Below are positions 15,875-22,600 of a stretch of DNA of 22,600 nt, in pieces (the first letter of the stretch is position 1; every line of letters begins with the position of its first letter). The translations under genes were made by a program, and so were the position numbers. The DNA is taken from contig JBPCOB010000041.1 of the NCBI GenBank assembly GCA_051000715.1, positions 1 to 22,600 of the forward strand, in the 5' to 3' direction. Below the pieces are notes generated by a model. It saw nothing but the letters and a program-made list of their open reading frames with translations. It made no database searches and was not told the origin of the DNA. Origin of the DNA: JBPCOB01 sp051000715. GTDB taxonomy: Bacteria; Actinomycetota; Actinomycetes; JALYNC01.

Positions 15875-17079
15875 CGCCGGCCGTCTCGGTGCGCCGGCTC
15901 AGCAAGACCTACACCGGGCACCGCGAGCAGTACCGGGCCCTGCGCGATGTACTCAGCGGGGGGCGGCGGCGCTCGACGCCTCGCTCGACCCGAGCGCTGG
16001 TCGACGTGTCCTTCGACGTCCCGGCTGGCGAGGTACTCGGCGTCATCGGCGGCAACGGCGCCGGCAAGAGCACACTGTTCAAGATCCTCAGCCGGGTGAG
16101 CGCGCCGACCTCGGGCGAGGCGGAGCTGCGGGGCCAGTTGGGGGCGATGCTCGAGGTGGGGACCGGCTTCCACCCGGAGCTGACCGGGATGGAGAACGTC
16201 TTCCTCAACGGAGCGATCCTGGGCATGACCCGGCGCCAGATCCGCGCCCGCGTCGCGGAGATCGTGGACTTCGCCGAGGTGCCGCAGGCGATGGACACCC
16301 TGGTCAAGCACTTCTCGGTAGGTATGTACATGCGGCTGGCGTTCGCCGTCGCCGCCCACCTGGAGCCCGACATCCTGCTCATCGATGAAGTGCTGGCCGT
16401 AGGTGACGCCCGGTTCCAGGAGAAATGCCTGGCCAAGGTGGGCGAGCTCGGCCGTTCGGGCCGTACGGTGCTGTTCGTCAGCCACCAGCTGGACGCCGTG
16501 GCACACCTGTGCGACCGGTGCATCCTGCTGCGCCAGGGTCGTCTCGTCGACGACGGCGATCCGGCCACGGTCATCTCCGGGTACCTGCGCGACGACACCG
16601 GTGCGCTGACGCTGGGCCGACGCCTGGCCCTGGATCGGTCGACCCGAGTCGGTACCGCCCAGGCGCAGGTCGAGTGGCTGTGTCTGACCGCGCCGGGCGG
16701 GTCGGTCGAACCAGGCGCAGAGCTGCGGCTCACCCTGGGCATCCGCTGTGACCAGGTTGTCCTCGTCCGCAGCGCGGCGCTGTCCATCAGCACCGAGGGG
16801 GGTGCGCTGCTGGCCGACCTGGACGGCCTGCGCGGCGCCGAGCCGCTGACCCTCGTGCCAGGCCGCAGCGAGCTTGAACTGAGCCTGGGGCCGTTGCCGC
16901 TCACCGCTGGGCGCTACCGCCTGGGCTTCCGGCTGGCCAACCCGGTCACGACGCGGCTCGGCAGCGGCGCCATCGACCACGTCGAAGAACTCGGCTTCCT
17001 GCAGGTCCTCGGTGCCGCCCAGCCGGGCGCTGGCCCCCTGCTGGTCGAGCACCGCCTGGACCGGAGACCTAGCCGGTAA
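15871..17079 (+). CDS. wzt: ABC polysaccharide export ATPase with C-terminal glycan-binding-like domain
   Basis: A 402-residue Wzt-type ATPase. Walker A is GGNGAGKST at 60-68, Walker B ILLIDEVLAVGD at 168-179 and the switch histidine is 205. The signature region reads FSVGMYMRLAF (148-158), whereas this family normally has (Y/F)SSGM, so one serine is replaced by valine. Residues from about 245 form a beta-rich extension like the Wzt carbohydrate-binding domain, which recognises the chain end in some O-antigen systems. This makes it longer than the roughly 250-residue TagH-like ATPase core. It is the last gene of the plus-strand operon. Confidence 0.92.
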   Translation: MTPAVSVRRLSKTYTGHREQYRALRDVLSGGRRRSTPRSTRALVDVSFDVPAGEVLGVIGGNGAGKSTLFKILSRVSAPTSGEAELRGQLGAMLEVGTGFHPELTGMENVFLNGAILGMTRRQIRARVAEIVDFAEVPQAMDTLVKHFSVGMYMRLAFAVAAHLEPDILLIDEVLAVGDARFQEKCLAKVGELGRSGRTVLFVSHQLDAVAHLCDRCILLRQGRLVDDGDPATVISGYLRDDTGALTLGRRLALDRSTRVGTAQAQVEWLCLTAPGGSVEPGAELRLTLGIRCDQVVLVRSAALSISTEGGALLADLDGLRGAEPLTLVPGRSELELSLGPLPLTAGRYRLGFRLANPVTTRLGSGAIDHVEELGFLQVLGAAQPGAGPLLVEHRLDRRPSR

Positions 17080-17095
17080 GCGGCATCCGGCCCGC

Positions 17096-17974
17096 TCAGG
17101 CCGCGTCGAGACCGGCGTCGAAAGCGCGCAGGTGCACGCCCAGCTCGGCCCAGTGCTCCACCCGTGGAACCCCCGGCGCCGGCCGGGCCAGGCCCAGCAA
17201 CGAGTCCGCGCGCAGCGGCAGCCGCAGGCCGGCCCGTTCCGCGACGCGCATCCCCGCGTACGCCGCCGGCCACGGCAGCGGTACCAGCCGGGCGCGCCGG
17301 CTGTCACGGCGGGCAATCGCGCGCAGCAGATCGGCAAAGGGCACCGGATCGGGGTGCGCCAGCCCGATCGTCGGTGGCTGCTCCGCGTCGGCGGTCGCCA
17401 GCGCGAACAGCCCGGCCGCCGCATCGTCCTCGTGCACGGTGAACTGGTAGGACTTGCCGGCCAGCAGCGGGACGAACGGCATCCGCACGAGCCGGCGCAG
17501 TGAACCAGCCATGCCGCCCCACCCGTCGCCGTACACGAGCCCGAGCCGGACCGCACTTCCTCCCAGCTGTGCGGTGTCCCTCTCGCAGGCCAGTTTGGCC
17601 CGGCCGTACAGCTGGGTGGTGCCGTCGTAGGCCGACATCGAGGAGACGAGCACGACCCGCCGGACACCGGCCGCGGCCGCCGCCTGCAGCAGCGATCGCG
17701 TCCCGTCGACGTTCACCCGCTCGATCTGGACCGGGTCGGTCAAAGCGAGGTCGTAGGCGCAGTGGATGAGGACCGAGACGTCGGCCAGCAACTCTGGCTC
17801 GACCGGCGAGCCCAGGACGAACGGCCGGCGCTCGTCGTCGCCGAGGTCGGTACCGGAGGACGTCGGACGCAGCAGTGACACCACGCGCCAGCCGGCCTGC
17901 GCGAACCGGCGCGCGGCCAATCGGCCGACGTAACCCGAGGCGCCGGTGACGGCAACCTGACCGGGCGCTGTCAC
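17096..17974 (-). CDS. NAD(P)-dependent epimerase/reductase (extended SDR)
   Basis: A 292-residue SDR. It has the Rossmann turn VAVTGASGYVGRLAARRF, VVLVSSMSAYDG and a YGRAK catalytic Tyr/Lys pair, then RLGLVYGDGWGG. It has the epimerase/4-reductase layout but no signature for one sugar. Its GTG start overlaps the preceding flavoprotein gene's TGA (GTGA), so the two are translationally coupled and may act in sequence on one sugar. This gene is the last of the minus-strand operon and ends 16 bases from the convergent ATPase gene. Confidence 0.85.
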   Translation of the reverse strand: MTAPGQVAVTGASGYVGRLAARRFAQAGWRVVSLLRPTSSGTDLGDDERRPFVLGSPVEPELLADVSVLIHCAYDLALTDPVQIERVNVDGTRSLLQAAAAAGVRRVVLVSSMSAYDGTTQLYGRAKLACERDTAQLGGSAVRLGLVYGDGWGGMAGSLRRLVRMPFVPLLAGKSYQFTVHEDDAAAGLFALATADAEQPPTIGLAHPDPVPFADLLRAIARRDSRRARLVPLPWPAAYAGMRVAERAGLRLPLRADSLLGLARPAPGVPRVEHWAELGVHLRAFDAGLDAA

Positions 17975-19566
17975 GCGGGCGACTCCGCCATCGTCTCGCT
18001 GGCAATGCGGTGGGCGTTGGCCATCACGGTCAGGGTGAACGTGGTCGCCGGAACGGAGGGGAACACCGATCCGTCCACCAGGTGGATGCGGGTCCATCCC
18101 CCCAGCCGCCCCAGCAGATCGGTCGACCAGGGCGTCGCCCGCCCAGCCGCGGCATGCCCGAAGCTGGCCCCGAAGTGGTAGCTCTTCGCGGCACCGGAAA
18201 GCTGCGTCCGGCCGAGCACCGGCCAGAGGTCCAGCTGCGGCGCGGCCAGCACCAGGCGACGCAGCACCCGCCCGTACATGGGGGGCCGTTGTGTACTCAC
18301 CGGCGACAGGGACATCTCCGGCAGTTCGGCCCCGGATCGTCGGCGATGGCTGACCCTGATCCGGGGCGAGGCCCACGACGGCAGGTACCCGAGGCCCGCG
18401 GTGAGTCGACGCAGGACCTGCGTCGTCAGCGCCGAGGCGACCGGGTGACGCAGTACGCCGGGCAGCGCCGCAGAGAACGCCGGGTTGTACGGGTAGCAGT
18501 GGATCTGGGACAGGTCGTAGTCGTTGTCCTCGAGGTCGAGGAGGATGTTGAACTGGTTGAGCGTGAACTCCGATTGGACCCGCGGATCCGCGACCGGCCG
18601 GGCCGACAGGAAAGGAACCACGAACTGGACGGATTCGGCCAGCTCGACCTGCGCCGGGGCATCCGGTAGCGAGCCCAGGACCAGGCGTGTCGTGCCCAAG
18701 CCCCCGCACGCCACGAAGAGCCGATCCCCACGGAACTCGTGACCGGTCTGGGTCCGGATGTCGCGGGCGCTGACAGTGACTACATCACCCAGCTGAGCGA
18801 TCCGGTGGACGAGCAGTCCCTCGTGGTAGCGGATGCGACCCGAGGCGCGCAGCCGCGCAAACGTGTGAGCGGCGGAGTAGATCAACGAATACGGGCACCC
18901 GGTCATGCACAGCCCGCACCGCACGCAGTCTCGAGCCTGCATGGCCAGCCGAGCTCGCGCTACAAGTACCCCTTGGCGGCGCAGGCGGGCGCGATGGCGT
19001 TCGTAACGCCGTAGCACGTCGACGCTGCGCGCCGCCAACGGCGGCAACGGCTGCGCGGTCACCAGACGAGGGAAGGACTCCTCCAGCTCGTCCTCGTCCG
19101 CAGCCAGCGGTACCTCCTGCAGCACCGCACGGTAGTGCGGCTCCATCTGGGCCCACGACAGCGGCCAGCGGTCGAACGTGGCCCGGGAGAATGGCATCAC
19201 CTGGGCACCCCAGACATTAGAGAAGCCGCCGAACGCCGCCGAGACGACCGAGCGGTTCGTACCGGCCGTGGCGGAGACACCGGTCAGTTGCCCTTGGTCC
19301 CGGAAGGGGTAGTCCGAGCCGTACGAGCGCTTCTGGGGAAGCTCACCGCGAACTTGGGCTACCGGTTGGGCCTGGATGGCCGCCACATCCGCCTCCGACC
19401 ACTGCCGCGGGTCCGCGGCGGCGACGCGGGCGAGCACGGCCTGCTGCGCCGGCTCCAACCGCTGCCCCAGATCGAGGACGGTGATCTGCTGGCGGGGATC
19501 GACCGCCAGGGCCAGTGCCGCCCCGGCTGCCGCAGGGCCGGATCCGATGATGAGACTCTCGACCAT
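17971..19566 (-). CDS. GMC-like FAD oxidoreductase with ferredoxin-type cysteine cluster
   Basis: A 531-residue flavoprotein. It has an N-terminal FAD turn IIGSGPAAAG (6-15), an SNVWGAQVMPFSR substrate-domain stretch, and a GMC-type C-terminus with YHFGASFGHA, LVDGSVFPSVPATTFTLTVM and a final helix. Between them C214, C217, C220 and C224 (CVRCGLCMTGCPYS) form a CxxCxxCxxxCP cluster like that of 4Fe-4S ferredoxins, so electrons may leave through an iron-sulfur centre and not go to oxygen. The His/Asn pair typical of GMC active sites is not clear: threonines occupy the second position. ATG 19566 is preferred because the FAD strand follows at once; a GTG at 19578 is possible. It probably oxidises a sugar or nucleotide sugar; the substrate is unknown. 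Confidence 0.83.
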   Translation of the reverse strand: MVESLIIGSGPAAAGAALALAVDPRQQITVLDLGQRLEPAQQAVLARVAAADPRQWSEADVAAIQAQPVAQVRGELPQKRSYGSDYPFRDQGQLTGVSATAGTNRSVVSAAFGGFSNVWGAQVMPFSRATFDRWPLSWAQMEPHYRAVLQEVPLAADEDELEESFPRLVTAQPLPPLAARSVDVLRRYERHRARLRRQGVLVARARLAMQARDCVRCGLCMTGCPYSLIYSAAHTFARLRASGRIRYHEGLLVHRIAQLGDVVTVSARDIRTQTGHEFRGDRLFVACGGLGTTRLVLGSLPDAPAQVELAESVQFVVPFLSARPVADPRVQSEFTLNQFNILLDLEDNDYDLSQIHCYPYNPAFSAALPGVLRHPVASALTTQVLRRLTAGLGYLPSWASPRIRVSHRRRSGAELPEMSLSPVSTQRPPMYGRVLRRLVLAAPQLDLWPVLGRTQLSGAAKSYHFGASFGHAAAGRATPWSTDLLGRLGGWTRIHLVDGSVFPSVPATTFTLTVMANAHRIASETMAESPA

Positions 19567-19570
19567 GTGC

Positions 19571-20572
19571 TCAGGCACCTTCCCGCGGGCCGAGCCCGAT
19601 GGTCGGGGAGTCCGGCGTCAACCCCAGTCGCAGTTCGACTCTGCCCACCAGATGCCCGAGACCGGCCAGCCCGAACCCCGCGACGATCACGGCCACCTGG
19701 GCCGCGGCGCACCGGTCGCCAGTGATCGCCGCCGGTATCCGGCGCACGATGCGCAGCAGCGTCCTGCGGACGAAGGCCAGTTCCGCGCCGAGATTGCCGG
19801 CGTGACCCATGTCGGAGAAGGCCCGCACCTTCCCGCGATTGACCAGGTAGCAACGACGCCAGAAGTACCGCCAGGTCAACCGCTGCGCGCTGACGAAGTG
19901 GTGCACGCACGCGGCCGGCTCGTACTGGACGGCCGCGCTGCCGTAGGCCGCGGCAATGCGATGGGACAGGTCCATGTCGTCGTGGTTGTCCGAGCGAAAG
20001 CCGCCGATGGCCCGCAGCGCGTCGGTCCGGACGGACATGCTCGCACCGATCAGATGACGCACCGGGGCGCGGCGCTCGGGCAGCCCGGCGTAATGGCAGC
20101 CGAAGACCCAGTCGAACTCCGGCGGGAACCAGCAGGGGCGCTCGGTCTGGAACACCGGCCGTGGGGCACCCCCGACGGCGACCGCGCCGCCGTCGTCGTA
20201 GGCGCGCAGCAGGGTCACCAGCCAGTCGGGGTCGGCCGCGGCGTCGTCGTCGAGGAAGGCGATCACGTCGGCCGACACCTGCTCCGCGGCGGTGTTGCGC
20301 GCCGAGCCCAGCCGGCCAGCATACCGGTTGCGCACTACGACCACGGGTGGCGCGCCCGCCGGCTGGCCCTCGCGCGGCCAGTGTTGCTCGCACCGCACGG
20401 CGAGCGCGTCGTTGTGGTCGACGCAGACGACGACCCGTTCGGGCCGTACGCTCTGCGCCTGGGCCGATTGCACTGCCGCCCGCAACAGATCCCACCGGTC
20501 CTCGGTGTATGCGCAGATCACGACCGCGGCCGAGAGGGCCGCGGCCGAGGTGCTCGCTGGTCCGGGCGTCAT
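19571..20572 (-). CDS. GT2 glycosyltransferase with C-terminal membrane helix
   Basis: A 333-residue GT2 enzyme: AVVICAYTEDRWDLL (16-30), RLGSARNTAAE, AFLDDDAAADPDW with the metal-binding aspartates at 108-110, and the acceptor-side segment NHDDMDLSHRI. One hydrophobic segment near residues 290-315 (AAQVAVIVAGFGLAGLGHLV) could tether it to the membrane. The ATG overlaps the upstream gene's TGA (ATGA). It belongs to the same GT2 subgroup as the degenerate second domain of the fusion protein at 3823-6366, but its DxD is intact. Confidence 0.9.
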   Translation of the reverse strand: MTPGPASTSAAALSAAVVICAYTEDRWDLLRAAVQSAQAQSVRPERVVVCVDHNDALAVRCEQHWPREGQPAGAPPVVVVRNRYAGRLGSARNTAAEQVSADVIAFLDDDAAADPDWLVTLLRAYDDGGAVAVGGAPRPVFQTERPCWFPPEFDWVFGCHYAGLPERRAPVRHLIGASMSVRTDALRAIGGFRSDNHDDMDLSHRIAAAYGSAAVQYEPAACVHHFVSAQRLTWRYFWRRCYLVNRGKVRAFSDMGHAGNLGAELAFVRRTLLRIVRRIPAAITGDRCAAAQVAVIVAGFGLAGLGHLVGRVELRLGLTPDSPTIGLGPREGA

Positions 20573-22182
20573 CCGCCCCGCCGGGCGACACTGGCCGCGG
20601 GAGCGGCCGAACGCGGGTCCCGCCACCGCTCGACCAGAGCGTCGGCCCCCATGGCGAGCCGGTGCAGGTACTGCAGCCCCGTGTCGTCGGGACGGTCCCG
20701 CATCCCTAGCCGGCGCCAGCGGAGTTGCGCGATCAGGGCGCGCTCCAGCCAGCAGCTGACCAGCAGCGCCCACGTGCACGACGTGGGCAGGCCCGCGGCG
20801 GCCCGGAAGTGCTCCAGACGTTCCTCGAGCAACCGCCACTGCCACGCCGACCGCCCCGGACGGACGAAGAACTCCACGAGACCGTCCAACTCCGCCGCCC
20901 GGCTGGTTCGTCCGGTGGCCAGGAAGTACCAGCTGCAGGAGAAGTAGAGCAGATCCACCAAGGGCGGCCCGAAGCCGTTGCGACCCGCCTCCCGGTCGAG
21001 TTCCCAGTCCACGAGGCGCAGTCCGTCGGCCGTCTGCACCAGATTCCAGGGTCCAACATCGTAATGCTGCAGAACGCTGACCAGCGCGCCGGTTTGGAGT
21101 TCCCGCAACTCAGCGGCCGCGCGCCCGACGAGGTCGACCACCGCGGGCTCCACGCTCGTCAACCTCGTCAACTGCGCGAGCGGCTCGCCGAGCCACGCCG
21201 TGGCCAGGTCCTGGGGTGACTCCCGGGCCGTCGCCTGGTGTACGCCGAGCAGCCACTGCTCGATGTCGACCAATGCGGTCCCTGCCGCGCGCCGGTCGTG
21301 GGGCCACCGGGCGCTGTCGACGAGCATCGTGGGCCCGCAGGCAGTGGCTTCGGTGCTGACGGCACGGGCACTGTCGGCACGGAACGCTTCCGGTCGTGGC
21401 ACGAACGCGGCTAGGGCCGGCGGCAGCATCCTCCGAACGTCGTGTAGCCGTTGCTGCTCCTCGCGGGTCGCCTCCCGCAGCCGTTCCTCAGTAGCGATCT
21501 TCATCACCTGGGTCGGCCATTTCGCTCCCGGTGCGAACGGCAGCAGGATCGTCCGGCTGCCGGCGTCATGACCGCTGGTCAACGCGGCCGTGTGCTTGAG
21601 GCCCGCACTTCCACGCTGGCGAGGCGGTGCCTCGTCCCGCTCGGCGATGAGGGCCAGCGCAGGTGGCAGCAGCAGGCGTGCGGTCGGCCAGCCCTCGAGT
21701 ATCCGCAGCAGGGCGCGGGCCATCCGCGTCCGCACCGTCGGCGCCCGAAACAGGGTGTTCCGGTACCAGGTCCAGGCCCCCGGGTGACCCGTGGGCATGT
21801 AGCGGCGCGGACGCTCGGCGTCCGGGAGCAGCGCCCAACGCCCGACCTCCCGCAGGCCATGCGCCCGGCACACCCGGGCGGCCGCGACCAGGTGCTGGCG
21901 GCGTCGAACGGTGCGCCGCCGTACGACGTAGCAGACTCCGTCGGGCCGCAGCCCGGCCAAGGCACGGTCCACCTCCGCCAGCGGGGCACCCGCTCCGGCG
22001 ACGAGAAGGTCCCAGCCGTCCACCGGAGCCGGCCACACCGAAGCCTCGGTGACCACTCCGGTGCGCACCAGCACCTCGGCCAACCCGTCGGCCGGGCCGA
22101 CGAGCATGGCGCGGGGCAACGGCCAGCGGCGGGGGGGCAGCAGGTGGCACCAATCCACGCGGGGCGCGACCGGCCGACTCAC
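20569..22182 (-). CDS. fusion of a methyltransferase-like region with an APH-type phosphotransferase
   Basis: About 537 residues. The first 170 or so (MLVGPADGLAEVL, GWDLLVAGAGAPL, RALAGLRPDGVCYVV) follow the strand order of a class I SAM methyltransferase. The glycine-rich SAM loop is weak, so it may be non-catalytic. The C-terminal part is a protein-kinase-like small-molecule phosphotransferase with HYDVGPWNLV (His373, Asp375, Asn380) and the metal-binding Asp392 in VDWELD. Choline/ethanolamine kinases and aminoglycoside kinases share this fold, so a sugar or lipid head group is a plausible substrate; antibiotic resistance is less likely in this setting. GTG 22182 is chosen because it overlaps the upstream TGA by 4 bases, as at most junctions here. 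ATGs at 22191 and 22224 are alternatives. Confidence 0.78.
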   Translation of the reverse strand: MSRPVAPRVDWCHLLPPRRWPLPRAMLVGPADGLAEVLVRTGVVTEASVWPAPVDGWDLLVAGAGAPLAEVDRALAGLRPDGVCYVVRRRTVRRRQHLVAAARVCRAHGLREVGRWALLPDAERPRRYMPTGHPGAWTWYRNTLFRAPTVRTRMARALLRILEGWPTARLLLPPALALIAERDEAPPRQRGSAGLKHTAALTSGHDAGSRTILLPFAPGAKWPTQVMKIATEERLREATREEQQRLHDVRRMLPPALAAFVPRPEAFRADSARAVSTEATACGPTMLVDSARWPHDRRAAGTALVDIEQWLLGVHQATARESPQDLATAWLGEPLAQLTRLTSVEPAVVDLVGRAAAELRELQTGALVSVLQHYDVGPWNLVQTADGLRLVDWELDREAGRNGFGPPLVDLLYFSCSWYFLATGRTSRAAELDGLVEFFVRPGRSAWQWRLLEERLEHFRAAAGLPTSCTWALLVSCWLERALIAQLRWRRLGMRDRPDDTGLQYLHRLAMGADALVERWRDPRSAAPAASVARRGG

Positions 22183-22600
22183 CGTGCCCATCCCGCGATC
22201 GCCTCGCCCGCTATCACCCGGCATCCTCTCAGGTCCGCGGCCGCCCTGACCGGGGCCGGGCCCCGGCCGACAAGCCGCAGCGCGGCGCGCACGGCCAGGG
22301 GCATCAGGGAGAGGAGGACCGCGCAGCGCAACCCCATCAGGCTACGCGAGGACCGGTGCCGCCGGTACCAGCGCGCCATCGACCGGTACAGCTGCACCCG
22401 CATCTCCAGCCGGCGCTGGTCGGTGCTGGCGGCGCCCACGTGCATGACGACCGCATCCGGGGTGAAGTCGACAAGCCAGTGTGCCGCCGCCAGTCGGGCG
22501 CACAGGTCGGCTTCCTCGAAGTACATCGGGAAGCCGGGGTCGATGCCCCCCACCTCGTCGTAGGCCTCGCGGCGCAGCGCGAAAGCGCAGCCGAGGACCC
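22179..22600 (-). CDS. GT2 glycosyltransferase, C-terminal part (cut by window edge)
   Basis: The window holds the last 140 residues or so. Visible are LGCAFALRREAYDEVGG, then DPGFPMYFEEADLCARL, the conserved rhamnosyltransferase-like GT2 stretch containing the acceptor-activating acidic residues. A basic, partly hydrophobic C-terminal region follows (LMGLRCAVLLSLMPLAVRAA). The N-terminal nucleotide-sugar-binding half lies beyond 22600. It is the most upstream gene seen of the minus-strand operon and ends in a GTGA overlap with the kinase-fusion gene. Confidence 0.88.
   Translation of the reverse strand, partial: VLGCAFALRREAYDEVGGIDPGFPMYFEEADLCARLAAAHWLVDFTPDAVVMHVGAASTDQRRLEMRVQLYRSMARWYRRHRSSRSLMGLRCAVLLSLMPLAVRAALRLVGRGPAPVRAAADLRGCRVIAGEAIAGWAR

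Noticed and set aside
17060..17105. Intrinsic terminator between the convergent operons
   Set aside because: Only a 4-base CCGG repeat and an imperfect inverted repeat were seen, with no run of T on either strand.
15610..17667. Long minus-strand open frame of about 685 codons
   Set aside because: It is antisense to the ABC permease and ATPase genes and runs into the epimerase region. The translation has no recognisable motif.
1..22600. CRISPR array
   Set aside because: No series of short direct repeats with regular unique spacers is present. Repeats in the beta-helix gene are coding and irregular.

Overview
The window is high-GC DNA with GTG starts, 4-base start/stop overlaps and tyrosine-recombinase and IS relics typical of actinobacteria. 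The organism is most likely a soil-type actinomycete; the genus cannot be fixed from this sequence. Most of it is a cell-surface or exopolysaccharide (EPS) biosynthesis and export locus. A worn-down mobile-element boundary lies at its left edge.

Left edge (1-1460). The 3' half of a tRNA-Pro(GGG), from anticodon loop to acceptor end, lies on the minus strand at 130-174 without its own 5' half. This is what an attachment site looks like at the far end of an element integrated into a tRNA gene. To its right are decayed pieces: a frameshifted FAD oxidoreductase of the dimethylglycine/sarcosine dehydrogenase type, a zinc-ribbon fragment resembling actinobacterial recombinases, an IS256-type transposase fragment and an IS3-type OrfA fragment. 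By orientation, the glycan locus would lie on the element side.

1461-3822. A minus-strand sugar-nucleotide SDR (UDP-glucuronate decarboxylase-like) is intact. Next to it is a truncated, frameshifted GT9 glycosyltransferase pseudogene. About 450 bases of partly AT-richer DNA follow, leading into the main operon.

3823-17079 (+). This is a tightly coupled operon whose junctions are almost all 4-base overlaps. In order it holds: a three-part protein (GT2, degenerate GT2, PAPS-type sulfotransferase); a beta-propeller-like protein; a large secreted protein with cohesin/dockerin-like, CSLREA, beta-helix, PKD and carbohydrate-binding-like regions; a small membrane protein; a Wzx-like flippase that appears to start at CTG; a polytopic membrane protein that may be a polymerase or GT-C enzyme; another small membrane protein; and a Wzm/Wzt-type ABC exporter.

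17096-22600 (-). A convergent operon ends 16 bases from the first. Transcribed right to left it encodes a GT2 (cut by the window edge), a fusion of a methyltransferase-like region with an APH-type kinase, a second GT2, a GMC-like flavoprotein with a ferredoxin-type cysteine cluster, and an SDR epimerase/reductase.

Taken together, the genes could make, sulfate, export and bind or process a surface glycan. The sulfation idea rests on the sulfotransferase domain alone: no PAPS-synthesis genes are in the window. The two exporter types (flippase and ABC) suggest either two products or two steps.
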